From NCBI RefSeq assembly GCF_900637665.1, contig NZ_LR134386.1, forward strand, positions 682,001 through 746,000: a DNA stretch of 64,000 bases, written 5' to 3'. Positions 18,739-28,225 of the stretch are shown in pieces (position 1 is the stretch's first letter; each line of letters starts with the position of its first letter). The notes beneath the pieces are model-generated. The model had not been told where the DNA came from and searched no databases. It worked only from the letters and a program-made list of their open reading frames with translations. Position numbers and translations under genes: made by a program. This DNA is from Chryseobacterium nakagawai. GTDB taxonomy: Bacteria; Bacteroidota; Bacteroidia; Flavobacteriales; Weeksellaceae.

Positions 18739-19065
18739 ATGTCAAAGTTAAAAATAAAAAGAGGAGATAACGTAATCATTACTACTGGTAAGAAAGATAT
18801 CAAAGGTAAGACTGGTGAAGTTATTGAAGTGATTAAGAAAGAAGGGAGAGACCCTAGAGTAATCGTAGCAGGACTTAACATCGTTAAAAAACACGTTAAG
18901 CCTTCAGCTGCAAATCCTCAAGGAGGAATTACTGAAAAAGAAGCTTCTATTCATATCTCAAACGTAGCTTTAGTTGGTAAAGACGGAAAAGCTATCAAAA
19001 TCGGTTACAAAATCGAAGGAGATACGAAAGTAAGAATCAACAAAAAAACGGGTGAAACTTTATAA
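18739..19065 (+). CDS. rplX: 50S ribosomal protein L24
   Basis: Assembly-initiator protein with a KOW motif, 108 residues. Start MSKLKIKRGDNVIITTGKKD, followed by GKTGEVIEVIKKEGR (KOW). Twelve nt upstream of rplE. Confidence 0.97.
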   Translation: MSKLKIKRGDNVIITTGKKDIKGKTGEVIEVIKKEGRDPRVIVAGLNIVKKHVKPSAANPQGGITEKEASIHISNVALVGKDGKAIKIGYKIEGDTKVRINKKTGETL

Positions 19066-19076
19066 TTTGAATTAAC

Positions 19077-19628
19077 ATGGAATTTATAGCAAGACCCAAA
19101 AAAATATACAAAGAGACAATTGTTCCTGCAATGATGGAAGAATTCGGGTACAAGTCAATTATGCAAGTACCTAGATTAGAGAAAATCGTTGTATCACAAG
19201 GTTTAGGAGACGCTACTGCAGATAAGAAAATTATTGATTATGCTGTAGAAGAGTTAACTAACATCACAGGTCAGAAAGCAGTAGGTACAATCTCTAAGAA
19301 AGATGAAGCTGCATTCAAACTTAGAAAAGGAATGCCTGTAGGTGCAAAAGTAACGTTAAGAGCTCACAGAATGTATGAGTTCTTAGACAGACTTACTGCT
19401 TCTGCTTTACCACGTATCAGAGATTTCTCTGGAATCAAAGCTGATGGTTTTGATGGTAGAGGTAACTACAACTTAGGTATTACTGAGCAGATTATCTTCC
19501 CTGAAATCGTAATTGACAAAGTGAAAAAAATCCAAGGGATGGACATCACTTTCGTTACTACTGCGAAGACAGATAAAGAAGCTAAAGCATTACTAACTCA
19601 CTTCGGTTTACCATTTAAAAAGAACTAA
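19077..19628 (+). CDS. rplE: 50S ribosomal protein L5
   Basis: 5S rRNA-binding protein of the central protuberance, 183 residues. The [20 protein letters not shown] and [20 protein letters not shown] segments are diagnostic. In E. coli the S8 repressor binds near this gene; no matching structure was identified within it here. Confidence 0.98.
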   Translation: MEFIARPKKIYKETIVPAMMEEFGYKSIMQVPRLEKIVVSQGLGDATADKKIIDYAVEELTNITGQKAVGTISKKDEAAFKLRKGMPVGAKVTLRAHRMYEFLDRLTASALPRIRDFSGIKADGFDGRGNYNLGITEQIIFPEIVIDKVKKIQGMDITFVTTAKTDKEAKALLTHFGLPFKKN

Positions 19629-19631
19629 GAA

Positions 19632-19901
19632 ATGGCTAAAGAATCAATGAAAGCGCGTGAGCGCAAAAGAGAAGCACTAGTTGCTAAATACGCTGCTAAA
19701 AGACAAGCTCTTAAAGAAGCTGGTGATTACGAAGGACTTCAAAAATTACCTAAAAATGCTTCTCCTGTAAGATTACACAACAGATGTAAACTAACAGGTA
19801 GACCAAGAGGATACATGAGAACGTTTGGTATTTCCAGAGTAACTTTCAGAGAAATGGCTAACAACGGTCTTATCCCAGGTGTAAGAAAAGCTAGTTGGTA
19901 A
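19632..19901 (+). CDS. rpsN: 30S ribosomal protein S14, zinc-free form
   Basis: Small-subunit head protein, 89 residues. It ends [21 protein letters not shown]. It has only one cysteine ([11 protein letters not shown]) and no CxxC pairs, so it is the long zinc-independent form. It is followed by a 146-nt gap with a strong hairpin before rpsH. Confidence 0.96.
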   Translation: MAKESMKARERKREALVAKYAAKRQALKEAGDYEGLQKLPKNASPVRLHNRCKLTGRPRGYMRTFGISRVTFREMANNGLIPGVRKASW

Positions 19902-19953
19902 TAATTACTAATTAAAAATCGGGACAATTAAGTTGTCAAGATACTAGAGAATA

Positions 19954-19991
19954 AAAATATCAGACCGAAGATTTCTGACGTCTGATATTTT
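19954..19991 (+). promoter_or_regulatory. Long perfect hairpin inside the spc operon
   Basis: AAAATATCAGAC (19954-19965) and GTCTGATATTTT (19980-19991) form a perfect 12-bp stem with a 14-nt loop in the rpsN-rpsH gap. Only four T's end the stem, so it is a poor terminator. It could be an attenuator, an RNA-processing site or a ribosomal-protein target; no function is shown by the sequence. Confidence 0.7.
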
Positions 19992-20047
19992 GATCTTCAA
20001 GTCTTTTCAATACTGATTGTCTTTAACCAATAATTTATAAAAGAAAA

Positions 20048-20446
20048 ATGGTAACAGATCCAATTTCAGATTTCCTAACAAGAGTAAGGAACGCACAAAG
20101 CGCAGGCCACAAAGTGGTGGAAATTCCTGCATCGAAAATCAAAAAGGAGATTACTAAGATCTTATTTGATCAAGGGTATATCTTAAACTACAAGTTTGAA
20201 GATAACGCTGTTCAAGGAGTGATCAAAATCGCTTTAAAGTACGATAAGCAAACTAGCAAACCTGCTATTAAGTCTATTCAAAGAGCTTCTAGACCAGGTT
20301 TGAGACAGTACAAAGGTTCTACTGAACTTCCAAGAGTACTAAACGGTTTGGGTATTTCTATCATCTCTACTTCTAAAGGAGTAATGACTGACAAGAAAGC
20401 TAGAGAAGAGAAAGTAGGCGGTGAAGTAATCTGCTATGTTTATTAA
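20048..20446 (+). CDS. rpsH: 30S ribosomal protein S8
   Basis: Primary 16S rRNA-binding protein, 132 residues. MVTDPISDFLTRVRNAQSAG and the C-terminal STSKGVMTDKKAREEKVGGE are diagnostic. It follows the hairpin-containing gap. S8 is the translational repressor of this operon in E. coli, which makes that hairpin a candidate target. Confidence 0.98.
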   Translation: MVTDPISDFLTRVRNAQSAGHKVVEIPASKIKKEITKILFDQGYILNYKFEDNAVQGVIKIALKYDKQTSKPAIKSIQRASRPGLRQYKGSTELPRVLNGLGISIISTSKGVMTDKKAREEKVGGEVICYVY

Positions 20447-20463
20447 TTTTTAATCAGAGGAAA

Positions 20464-21009
20464 ATGTCAAGAATTGGTAAAGCAATTATAACAATTCCAG
20501 CTGGAGTTACAATCACTGAAAACAATGGTGTAGTAACTGTAAAAGGAGCGAAAGGAGAACTTTCTCAAGAGCTTACAGCAGGAATCACTTTAGAACAGAA
20601 AGAGGGTGAACTTAACGTAAACAGACCATCTGATTCTAAACAACACAAAGCGCTTCACGGTTTATACAGAGCGTTAATCGCCAACATGATCGTTGGTGTA
20701 ACTGAAGGTTTCGAAAAGAAACTAGAACTCGTAGGGGTAGGATATAGAGCTTCTCACACAGGTCAAAAACTTGAGTTAGCTTTAGGATTCTCTCACGGTA
20801 TCGTATTAGAGCTTCCAAGTGAAGTAAAAGTTGATACATTGACTGAAAAAGGTAAAAACCCAATTATTACTTTAGCGTCTCACGACAAGCAACTTCTAGG
20901 AATGGTGACTGCAAAGATCCGTTCTTTCAGAAAGCCTGAGCCATACAAAGGAAAAGGTGTAAGATTCGTAGGAGAAATTGTTAGACGTAAAGCTGGTAAA
21001 TCTGCTTAA
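20464..21009 (+). CDS. rplF: 50S ribosomal protein L6
   Basis: Large-subunit protein near the sarcin-ricin loop, 181 residues. Two L6 repeats; the C-terminal signature EPYKGKGVRFVGEIVRRKAG is clear. Confidence 0.98.
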   Translation: MSRIGKAIITIPAGVTITENNGVVTVKGAKGELSQELTAGITLEQKEGELNVNRPSDSKQHKALHGLYRALIANMIVGVTEGFEKKLELVGVGYRASHTGQKLELALGFSHGIVLELPSEVKVDTLTEKGKNPIITLASHDKQLLGMVTAKIRSFRKPEPYKGKGVRFVGEIVRRKAGKSA

Positions 21010-21024
21010 TAAATTATAAGTATT

Positions 21025-21378
21025 ATGGCATTAAGTAAATTAGAAAAAAGAATAAGAATCAAAAGAAGAGTAAGAGGGAAAATCTCTGGATCTTCTGAAT
21101 TGCCAAGATTATCTGTATACAAAAGTAATAAGGAAATTTACGCTCAGTTAATCGACGATAAAAATGGTAAAACTTTAGCATCAGCTTCTTCAAGAGAGAA
21201 AGGTGTAGACGCTAAAGGTACTAAAACTGAAATTTCTGCTGCTGTTGGTAAAGCTATCGCTGCTAAAGCTATCGCTGCAGGAATCGAAAGTATTGTATTT
21301 GACAGAAACGGTTTCGTTTACCACGGTAGAGTAAAAGCTCTAGCTGATGGAGCGAGAGAAGGTGGACTTAAATTCTAA
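21025..21378 (+). CDS. rplR: 50S ribosomal protein L18
   Basis: 5S rRNA-binding protein, 117 residues. [14 protein letters not shown] segment ([20 protein letters not shown]) and [20 protein letters not shown] are typical. Confidence 0.97.
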   Translation: MALSKLEKRIRIKRRVRGKISGSSELPRLSVYKSNKEIYAQLIDDKNGKTLASASSREKGVDAKGTKTEISAAVGKAIAAKAIAAGIESIVFDRNGFVYHGRVKALADGAREGGLKF

Positions 21379-21397
21379 TCATTAAATTTCGGAAAAT

Positions 21398-21919
21398 ATG
21401 TTAGGACTAGATAATATAGAAAGAGTAAAACCGGGAGGATTAGAATTAAAAGATCGTCTCGTAGCTGTTAACAGAGTAACAAAAGTAACTAAAGGGGGTA
21501 GAGCTTTCGGATTTTCTGCTATTGTTGTAGTAGGAAATGAAGAAGGTATTATCGGTTTCGGTTTAGGAAAATCTAAAGAGGTTGCTTCTGCAATTGCTAA
21601 AGCAGTTGAAGACGCTAAGAAAAACCTTGTTAAAGTTCCTGTAATGAACCACACTATTCCTCACCAAACTACTGCTAGATACGGTGGTGCAGATATCTTC
21701 TTAAGACCTGCTTCTCACGGTACAGGATTGATCGCCGGTGGTGCGGTTAGAGCGGTATTGGAATCAGCTGGTATTCACGATATCCTTTCAAAATCTAAAG
21801 GATCTTCTAACCCTCACAACGTGGTGAAAGCTACTTTCAAAGCGTTATTGGATATCAGAAGACCTGAAGAGATCGCTAGAATGAGAGGAGTTTCTCTAAG
21901 TAAAGTGTTTAACGGTTAA
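21398..21919 (+). CDS. rpsE: 30S ribosomal protein S5
   Basis: Small-subunit protein at the mRNA entry site and accuracy centre, 173 residues. [20 protein letters not shown] and the C-terminal domain [19 protein letters not shown] are diagnostic. Confidence 0.98.
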   Translation: MLGLDNIERVKPGGLELKDRLVAVNRVTKVTKGGRAFGFSAIVVVGNEEGIIGFGLGKSKEVASAIAKAVEDAKKNLVKVPVMNHTIPHQTTARYGGADIFLRPASHGTGLIAGGAVRAVLESAGIHDILSKSKGSSNPHNVVKATFKALLDIRRPEEIARMRGVSLSKVFNG

Positions 21920-21929
21920 TAATAAAACA

Positions 21930-22106
21930 ATGGCAACAATTAAAGTAAAGCAAGTAAGAAGCGCTATTGGTAGAACAAAAACCCAAAAGAGAACGCTTGA
22001 AGCATTAGGATTAAAAAAACTTCACCAAGTTGTAGAGCACGAAGCTACTCCTTCTATCTTAGGAATGATAGCTGCTGTAGGTCACTTACTAGAAGTTCAA
22101 AAATAA
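21930..22106 (+). CDS. rpmD: 50S ribosomal protein L30
   Basis: A short gene of 58 codons plus stop, ATG at 21930 to TAA at 22104-22106. It reads MATIKVKQVRSAIGRTKTQK followed by RTLEALGLKKLHQVVEH, the L30 core. Placed between rpsE and rplO as in other bacteria; 21 nt before rplO. Confidence 0.96.
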   Translation: MATIKVKQVRSAIGRTKTQKRTLEALGLKKLHQVVEHEATPSILGMIAAVGHLLEVQK

Positions 22107-22127
22107 TTTTATAAAAGAGAAATTAAA

Positions 22128-22577
22128 ATGAATTTAAATAACATACAACCTGCTGCAGGATCTACTTTCAACTCAAAAAGAATTGGTAGAGGTCAAGGTA
22201 CAGGAAAAGGAGGTACTTCAACAAAAGGACACAAAGGTCAGAAAGCTAGAGCTGGTTATTCTCAGAAGATCGGTTTCGAAGGTGGACAGATGCCTTTACA
22301 AAGAAGATTACCTAAATTCGGATTCAAAAACGTAAACAGAAAAGAGTTTAGAGGAGTTAATCTTGATACTATCCAAACTTTAATCGAGAACAAATCCATC
22401 ACTGGAGAGATCACGAAAGAAGTTTTAGTAGCAAATGGAGTAGTTTCTAAAAACGAATTAGTGAAAATTATGGGTAGAGGAGAATTGAAATCTGCGGTTT
22501 CAATCTCTGCTGACAAGTTCACTAAATCTGCTGAAGAGCTTATTGCTAAGGCAGGTGGAAAAGCAATTACCTTATAA
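22128..22577 (+). CDS. rplO: 50S ribosomal protein L15
   Basis: Late-assembly protein, 149 residues. KRIGRGQGTGKGGTSTKGHK and FEGGQMPLQRRLPKFGFKN are invariant. Nine nt upstream of secY. Confidence 0.98.
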   Translation: MNLNNIQPAAGSTFNSKRIGRGQGTGKGGTSTKGHKGQKARAGYSQKIGFEGGQMPLQRRLPKFGFKNVNRKEFRGVNLDTIQTLIENKSITGEITKEVLVANGVVSKNELVKIMGRGELKSAVSISADKFTKSAEELIAKAGGKAITL

Positions 22578-22586
22578 TACTTACTA

Positions 22587-23966
22587 ATGAAAGAATTTAT
22601 ACAAACACTTAAAAATATTTGGAGTCTTAAAGAATTAAGAGATAAAATTCTCTTCACTTTAGGGATTATCCTTGTGTATAGATTCGCATCTTATATCTCA
22701 CTTCCAGCGATTAACCTTGCAGAAGTGGGAGATCTCTTAGAGCATTATAAAAATCAAGGCGGTAACAAGCAAGGAGCAGGTCTCCTTGGCTTGCTTTCGT
22801 CGTTTACGGGGGGAGCTTTCAGCCACGCTTCCGTAATGGCGTTGGGAATTATGCCTTATATTTCTGCTTCTATTATTGTTCAGTTGATGGGGATGGCTAT
22901 TCCTTATCTTCAGAAGCTTCAGAAAGATGGAGAGTCAGGTAGAAATACATTGAACCAAATTACAAGATGGTTAACGATTGGGGTTTGTCTGGTACAGGCA
23001 CCTTCTTACTTAACTTCTATTACTCAATTATTCTTACCGTATGCTCAGTTCCAATCTGCATATTTTGTAGAACCCAATTCGATTATGTTCTGGTTACCAA
23101 GTATTGTAATCTTGGTAGGTGGTTCAGTATTCGCAATGTGGTTAGGTGAAAAGATTACCGATAAGGGAATCGGAAATGGTATCTCTATCCTTATTATGGT
23201 GGGGATTCTTTCAAGATTACCTGAGGCATTCGTACAGGAGATGGCCGTGCAGAACGGAAAAGGAGGAATGGGATCTATCATGATCCTTATCGAAGTATTA
23301 TTCTGGATGGTGGTTGTTCTTTTAGCAGTAATTTTATCAGTTGCTGTTAGAAAAATTCCTATTCAGTATGTAAGCAGAGCTCAAGCAAGAGGAGGTGTAA
23401 ACAAGAATCTTATGCAGGGCGCAAGACAATGGATTCCATTGAAAGTAAATGCTGCTGGTGTAATGCCAATTATCTTTGCTCAGGCATTGATGTTCGTACC
23501 AGGATTATTAACAAAATTCGATGAGTCCAACACTTTTCTTGCAGGTTTCAAGAATGTTTTTAGCTGGCAGTACAATGTATTGTTTGCGCTATTAATTATT
23601 ATCTTCTCGTTTTTCTATACTGCAATTACAATTCCGGTGAACCAAATGGCTGATGATTTAAAGAGAAATGGAGGTTTAGTACCGAAAGTAAGACCCGGTA
23701 AAGAGACAGCAGATTACTTAGATGATATTTTATCAAAAATTACCTTGCCAGGTGCAATTTTTTTATCTATCTTTGCAGTCCTTCCAGCAATTGTGCATGG
23801 AAGCTTTGTTCAGACAGATGCGTTTGCCCTATTTTTCGGGGGAACGTCACTATTGATTATGGTAGGTGTAATTTTAGATACAGTTCAACAGATTAATACA
23901 TATCTGCTGAATCATCATTATGATGGCTTAATGCAATCTAAACTGTCTAGAACGACTGGATATTAA
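22587..23966 (+). CDS. secY: Preprotein translocase subunit SecY
   Basis: Channel-forming inner-membrane subunit of the Sec translocon, 459 residues with ten hydrophobic helices. Signatures include GIMPYISASIIVQLMGMAIP, SVAVRKIPIQYVSRAQARGG (cytoplasmic loop) and DTVQQINTYLLNHHYDGL at the end. Linked to infA by 3 nt; map and adk, which often lie between them in other phyla, are absent here. Confidence 0.98.
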   Translation: MKEFIQTLKNIWSLKELRDKILFTLGIILVYRFASYISLPAINLAEVGDLLEHYKNQGGNKQGAGLLGLLSSFTGGAFSHASVMALGIMPYISASIIVQLMGMAIPYLQKLQKDGESGRNTLNQITRWLTIGVCLVQAPSYLTSITQLFLPYAQFQSAYFVEPNSIMFWLPSIVILVGGSVFAMWLGEKITDKGIGNGISILIMVGILSRLPEAFVQEMAVQNGKGGMGSIMILIEVLFWMVVVLLAVILSVAVRKIPIQYVSRAQARGGVNKNLMQGARQWIPLKVNAAGVMPIIFAQALMFVPGLLTKFDESNTFLAGFKNVFSWQYNVLFALLIIIFSFFYTAITIPVNQMADDLKRNGGLVPKVRPGKETADYLDDILSKITLPGAIFLSIFAVLPAIVHGSFVQTDAFALFFGGTSLLIMVGVILDTVQQINTYLLNHHYDGLMQSKLSRTTGY

Positions 23967-23969
23967 TTT

Positions 23970-24185
23970 ATGGCAAAACAAAAACATATTGAACAAGACG
24001 GCGTTATAACGGAAGCACTTTCGAACGCTCAGTTCCGTGTAGAACTTGAAAATGGGCATATTCTTATTGCTCATATTTCTGGTAAAATGCGAATGCACTA
24101 TATTAAACTTTTACCTGGTGATAAGGTAAAACTAGAAATGTCTCCCTATGATTTAACGAAAGGGAGGATCACATTTAGATATTAA
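23970..24185 (+). CDS. infA: Translation initiation factor IF-1
   Basis: OB-fold factor binding the ribosomal A site during initiation, 71 residues. [20 protein letters not shown] and [20 protein letters not shown] are diagnostic. Confidence 0.98.
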   Translation: MAKQKHIEQDGVITEALSNAQFRVELENGHILIAHISGKMRMHYIKLLPGDKVKLEMSPYDLTKGRITFRY

Positions 24186-24247
24186 AACATTTAGCCAAAT
24201 GGAATACTCATTCCATTTGGCATTTGTAAAAAATAAATACTATCAAA

Positions 24248-24364
24248 ATGAAAGTAAGAGCATCAATTAAAAAAAGAAGCGCTGATTGCAAAATCGTACG
24301 CAGAAAAGGTGTACTATTCGTAATCAACAAGAAGAACCCAAAATTTAAACAAAGACAAGGTTAA
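24248..24364 (+). CDS. rpmJ: 50S ribosomal protein L36, zinc-free form
   Basis: A 38-codon gene, ATG at 24248 to TAA at 24362-24364: [20 protein letters not shown], then [18 protein letters not shown]. Of the canonical three Cys and one His zinc ligands only Cys14 remains, so this is the zinc-independent type. Nine nt before rpsM, standard order. Confidence 0.95.
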   Translation: MKVRASIKKRSADCKIVRRKGVLFVINKKNPKFKQRQG

Positions 24365-24373
24365 CATTAAATT

Positions 24374-24751
24374 ATGGCGAGAATTGCAGGTATTGATTTA
24401 CCAAAAAACAAAAGAGGTGTTATCGGTTTAACTTACATCTATGGAGTAGGAAGAAATACTTCTTCTGAAATCCTTAAAGCTGCCGGTATCAGCGAAGACA
24501 AGAAAGTCAACGAATGGAATGACGATGAATTGGCTGCAATCAGAACCTATATCTCAGAAAACGTAAAAGTAGAAGGAGAATTAAGATCTGAAGTGCAATT
24601 GAACATCAAGAGATTGATGGACATAGGATGCCAACGAGGAATACGTCACAGACTAGGATTACCTTTAAGAGGCCAGAGAACGAAAAACAACTCTAGAACC
24701 CGTAAAGGAAAGAGAAAAACTGTTGCTAACAAGAAAAAGGCAAGTAAATAA
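24374..24751 (+). CDS. rpsM: 30S ribosomal protein S13
   Basis: Head protein bridging to the large subunit, 125 residues. [20 protein letters not shown] and [20 protein letters not shown] are diagnostic. Confidence 0.98.
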   Translation: MARIAGIDLPKNKRGVIGLTYIYGVGRNTSSEILKAAGISEDKKVNEWNDDELAAIRTYISENVKVEGELRSEVQLNIKRLMDIGCQRGIRHRLGLPLRGQRTKNNSRTRKGKRKTVANKKKASK

Positions 24752-24763
24752 TCGTTAGGAATT

Positions 24764-25153
24764 ATGGCAAAACAAAGTAAAGTAGTTAAAAAAAGAAAAG
24801 TAAAAGTTGAAGCTATTGGTGAAGCACATATTCAAGCTTCTTTCAATAACATCATCATTTCTTTAACAAATAAAAACGGAGAGGTTATCTCTTGGGCATC
24901 TGCCGGTAAAATGGGATTCAGAGGTTCTAAAAAGAACACTCCTTTCGCTGCTCAAATGGCAGCTGAAAATTGCTCTAATGTTGCTCATGAAGCTGGATTA
25001 AGAAGAGTAAAGGTGTATGTGAAAGGTCCTGGAGCAGGTAGAGAATCTGCAATCAGAACGATCCATAATTCAGGAATTGAAGTTAGCGAAATCGTTGATG
25101 TGACTCCAATGCCACACAATGGATGTAGACCACCTAAAAGAAGAAGAGTTTAA
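24764..25153 (+). CDS. rpsK: 30S ribosomal protein S11
   Basis: Platform protein near the E site and Shine-Dalgarno cleft, 129 residues. [20 protein letters not shown] and [18 protein letters not shown] are diagnostic. As usual in Bacteroidota, the genes here show no Shine-Dalgarno sequence. Confidence 0.98.
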   Translation: MAKQSKVVKKRKVKVEAIGEAHIQASFNNIIISLTNKNGEVISWASAGKMGFRGSKKNTPFAAQMAAENCSNVAHEAGLRRVKVYVKGPGAGRESAIRTIHNSGIEVSEIVDVTPMPHNGCRPPKRRRV

Positions 25154-25171
25154 TTTTTGAATTTACCCATT

Positions 25172-25780
25172 ATGGCAAGATATATTGGACCTAAAACTAA
25201 GATTGCTAGAAAGTTTGGAGCTGCAATCTACGGAGATGATAAGAACTTCGAAAAGAGAAAAAACCAACCACCAGGACAACACGGTCCTAACAAAAGAAGA
25301 GGTGCTAAAAAATCAGAATATGCAGTTCAGTTAGCTGAAAAACAAAAAGCTAAATATACTTACGGTATTTTAGAAAGACAGTTTGCTAACTTATTTGAAA
25401 AAGCACACAGAAGCAAAGGAGTAACAGGGGAAGTTCTATTACAACTTTGTGAATCAAGATTGGATAACGTAGTATACAGATTAGGTTTTGCTAAAACTAG
25501 ATCTGGTGCAAGACAATTAGTTTCTCACAGACACATTACTGTAAACGGAGAAATTCTTAATATCCCTTCTTATTTGGTAAAAGCTGGTGATGTAATCGCT
25601 GTAAGAGAAAAGTCTAAGTCTCTTGAAGTTGTTACCAATGCATTGGCTTCTAAGTCAAACTATGAGTGGTTACAATTCAACGATGAGAAGAAAGAAGGTA
25701 CCTTCATTTCTGCTCCTGAAAGAATCCAAATTCCGGAGGACATTAAGGAGAACCTTATCGTCGAACTTTACTCTAAATAA
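25172..25780 (+). CDS. rpsD: 30S ribosomal protein S4
   Basis: 16S assembly nucleator, 202 residues from the ATG at 25172 ([20 protein letters not shown]). An upstream in-frame TTG would add five residues and is not used in the family. The S4 RNA-binding domain is visible as [20 protein letters not shown]. Nineteen nt after rpsK. Confidence 0.97.
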   Translation: MARYIGPKTKIARKFGAAIYGDDKNFEKRKNQPPGQHGPNKRRGAKKSEYAVQLAEKQKAKYTYGILERQFANLFEKAHRSKGVTGEVLLQLCESRLDNVVYRLGFAKTRSGARQLVSHRHITVNGEILNIPSYLVKAGDVIAVREKSKSLEVVTNALASKSNYEWLQFNDEKKEGTFISAPERIQIPEDIKENLIVELYSK

Positions 25781-25813
25781 TTTTTTAATCAAATTTTTGC
25801 TCAACCCAATAAT

Positions 25814-26809
25814 ATGGCAATTTTACAATTCATAAAACCCGATAAAGTAATTTTACTTAACTCTGATGAATTTAAAGGTCAATTTGAATTCAGACCTTTA
25901 GAACCAGGTTTCGGGCTTACAATCGGTAATGCTTTGAGAAGAGTGTTGCTTTCTTCTCTGGAAGGATACGCTATTTCATCTATCAAAATAGAAGGTGTAG
26001 AGCACGAATTTTCAACTATTCCAGGAGTAATCGAAGACGTTACCGAAATTATTCTTAACCTAAAGCAGGTTAGATTAAAAGCTTCAGCAGAAGGCCAGGC
26101 GAATGAGCAGGTTGTTGCTAAAGTTTCAGGTCAAACGATTATTACTGCTGGTGATTTAGGAAAATCGATCAACGGATTCGAGGTTTTAAACCCGGATTTA
26201 GTGATTTGTAACCTAAATACTGATGTAACTTTCGAAATTACTTTCAATATTGAAAAAGGTAGAGGATATGTTCCTTCAGAACAAAATAAGTCAAACAATG
26301 CACCTGTAGGTACTATTGCTATTGACTCTATTTTTACGCCGATCAAGAAAGTACAGTACAGCATTGAAAATTATCGTGTAGAGCAAAAAACAGACTACGA
26401 AAAACTTGTATTAGATATAGAAACTGATGGGTCTATTAGCCCTCAGAATGCTTTAACAGAAGCTTCTAAGATATTAATTTATCACTTCATGTTATTCTCT
26501 GATGAGAGAATCACGCTTGAAACTGAAGCCGTAAAAGCATCTATCCAGTACGATGAAGAAACTCTTCATACAAGACAACTTCTTAAGTCTAAATTAGCAG
26601 ATATGGATCTTTCTGTAAGAGCCCTTAACTGTCTAAAAGCAGCTGAAGTAGAAACTCTTGGAGAATTGGTTTCTTACAGTAAGTCTGATTTGATGAAATT
26701 CAGAAATTTTGGTAAAAAATCTTTGACAGAACTAGAAGAATTAGTGCATTCAAAAGGTCTTAACTTCGGTTTCGACGTTGCAAAATATAAGTTAGACGCT
26801 GATAAATAA
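25814..26809 (+). CDS. rpoA: RNA polymerase alpha subunit
   Basis: Assembly scaffold of RNA polymerase, 331 residues. N-terminal dimerisation domain ([20 protein letters not shown]) and C-terminal DNA/activator-binding domain ([15 protein letters not shown]). Located between rpsD and rplQ as in most bacteria. Confidence 0.98.
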   Translation: MAILQFIKPDKVILLNSDEFKGQFEFRPLEPGFGLTIGNALRRVLLSSLEGYAISSIKIEGVEHEFSTIPGVIEDVTEIILNLKQVRLKASAEGQANEQVVAKVSGQTIITAGDLGKSINGFEVLNPDLVICNLNTDVTFEITFNIEKGRGYVPSEQNKSNNAPVGTIAIDSIFTPIKKVQYSIENYRVEQKTDYEKLVLDIETDGSISPQNALTEASKILIYHFMLFSDERITLETEAVKASIQYDEETLHTRQLLKSKLADMDLSVRALNCLKAAEVETLGELVSYSKSDLMKFRNFGKKSLTELEELVHSKGLNFGFDVAKYKLDADK

Positions 26810-26815
26810 TTAATA

Positions 26816-27328
26816 ATGAGACACGGTAAAAAATTCAATCACTTAGGAAGAACTTCATCTCACAGAAGTGCGATGCTTTCTAATATGGCTTGTTCTCTAA
26901 TTGAGCATAAAAGAATCAACACTACTGTAGCTAAAGCTAAAGCTTTAAGAGTATATGTTGAGCCTCTATTAACAAAAGCAAAAGAAGATACTACACACAA
27001 CAGAAGAGTAGTATTCTCTTACCTTCAAAATAAATTTGCGGTTGCTGAATTATTCAGAACTGTAGCTCCGAAAATCGCTGAAAGAAACGGTGGTTATACA
27101 AGAATCATTAAGACAGGTTTCAGACCAGGTGATGCTGCTGATATGGCTCTTATCGAATTGGTAGATTTCAATGAGCTTTACAACCCGAATGCTGAGGAGA
27201 AAAAAGCTACAAGAAGAAGCAGAAGATCTACACCAGCTAAAGCAGTAGTTGCTGCTGATGCTCCAGTTGTAGAAGAAAAAGTAGAAGAAGCTAAGGCTGA
27301 TACTACTGAAGAAAAAACTGAAGAGTAA
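26816..27328 (+). CDS. rplQ: 50S ribosomal protein L17 with acidic tail
   Basis: Tunnel-exit-side protein. The core ([20 protein letters not shown] to [12 protein letters not shown]) is typical. It is extended to 170 residues by a Ala/Glu/Lys-rich tail of about 45 residues ([18 protein letters not shown] at the end), not found in E. coli L17. Last gene of the operon; a strong terminator follows 22 nt later. Confidence 0.97.
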   Translation: MRHGKKFNHLGRTSSHRSAMLSNMACSLIEHKRINTTVAKAKALRVYVEPLLTKAKEDTTHNRRVVFSYLQNKFAVAELFRTVAPKIAERNGGYTRIIKTGFRPGDAADMALIELVDFNELYNPNAEEKKATRRSRRSTPAKAVVAADAPVVEEKVEEAKADTTEEKTEE

Positions 27329-27350
27329 TATTCATTCAGATATAAAATGA

Positions 27351-27381
27351 AAACCATCCGAAATCCGGATGGTTTTTTTTT
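27351..27381 (+). terminator. Terminator of the ribosomal operon
   Basis: Stem CCATCCG / CGGATGG (extended by flanking A/T pairs AAA/TTT) with a 5-nt loop and a run of eight or more T, just after rplQ. Confidence 0.92.
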
Positions 27382-27440
27382 ATGCTATATAGGTATTCCT
27401 AATTTTGTTTTAAATATTGATAAATAAGAGAGTCAAATTA

Positions 27441-27466
27441 AAAAGCTGCCTAATAGACAGCTTTTT
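27441..27466 (-). terminator. Bidirectional terminator downstream of the lipoprotein gene
   Basis: AAAAGCTG / CAGCTTTT stem with a 9-nt loop and A/T runs on both sides, 2 nt past the stop of the minus-strand lipoprotein gene at 27468. It could also back up the rplQ terminator. Confidence 0.75.
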
Positions 27467-27467
27467 T

Positions 27468-27902
27468 TTATATTTTAGTTCTTTTTAATTCAATAATATT
27501 ACCGCCTTGTTCAAGGTGAAGACTATCACCTTTTACCCTTGCAGTCATGTCATCTTTTTTATAGATGGTTTCATCACCTTTGGTGTCTGTTTTAGGCAAA
27601 GTAAATGTTTTTTTGTTACTGGTAATTGCTACAGTACTTTCCTTCGGATCATTTTTGAAAACAACCTTTACCAGAGTACCATCTGTCGCTTTATAAACGA
27701 AATCTGTTTTTTCGTATTTTTTACCATTGATATCAACTATAGTTGAGCTTTGATCTATCGAATCAACCTTTCCATTGTGATCTGTAATTAGCGTTTCTGA
27801 GCTGTCTGTTTTAATGATACTCTTATTTCCGCTTTCACTTTTTTTACAGCTGATTACGCTTAATGTAAGTACAGCACCTAGTGCTAAAAGACTTTTTTTC
27901 AT
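27468..27902 (-). CDS. Lipoprotein of unknown function
   Basis: A 144-residue predicted lipoprotein. The start is set at the ATG at 27902 (MKKSLLALGAVLTLSVISCK), which yields a lipobox ending in ISC; the longer frame adds seven residues that do not suit a signal peptide. The rest is beta-rich and charged, with two similar stretches (SETLITDHNGKVDSI, SSTIVDINGKKYEKT). No known family recognised. Convergent with the ribosomal operon and monocistronic. Confidence 0.75.
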   Translation of the reverse strand: MKKSLLALGAVLTLSVISCKKSESGNKSIIKTDSSETLITDHNGKVDSIDQSSTIVDINGKKYEKTDFVYKATDGTLVKVVFKNDPKESTVAITSNKKTFTLPKTDTKGDETIYKKDDMTARVKGDSLHLEQGGNIIELKRTKI

Positions 27903-27923
27903 GATTACTTTATTTGAATTCAA

Positions 27924-28160
27924 TATGATTTTTACCTTTTAATTTTACAAAAATCATGCCTTGCAAGATGATGATTTTTTTGCTCTTTTTACAAGTAATT
28001 TGCTTTTTTTTCTTCTTGGTTTAGAGTAATGAAATCATTCTCAGTTTAATGCTTTTATGGGGTATTTAACATTTATTAAAAAAATATAGTTTTGAAATGG
28101 AAAAATAATTAATTTTAATAGGACTAAAAAATAACCATAACTCTAAACTCAAACTTTAAT
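27924..28160. other. AT-rich intergenic region, no gene seen
   Basis: Spacer between the divergent lipoprotein gene and the two-component operon. No frame or strong hairpin recognised. The regulatory element of the two-component operon begins just downstream at 28161. Confidence 0.5.
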
Positions 28161-28208
28161 ATTACACAAAGGTGTAATTGACTCCCATCTGTTTTCTGTT
28201 GAAATTTG
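28161..28208 (+). promoter_or_regulatory. Inverted-repeat operator and promoter of the two-component operon
   Basis: ATTACAC-AAAG-GTGTAAT (28161-28178) is a perfect 7-bp inverted repeat. The right arm is part of GTGTAATTGAC (28172-28182). Exactly 18 nt later comes GAAATTTG (28201-28208), a -7 element that departs from TAnnTTTG at its first base, and the start codon follows 17 nt further on. The same arrangement recurs upstream of the gene at 31126. The weak -7 element suits an activator-dependent promoter. Confidence 0.65.
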
Positions 28209-28225
28209 TTTCAAATAATAATGAC

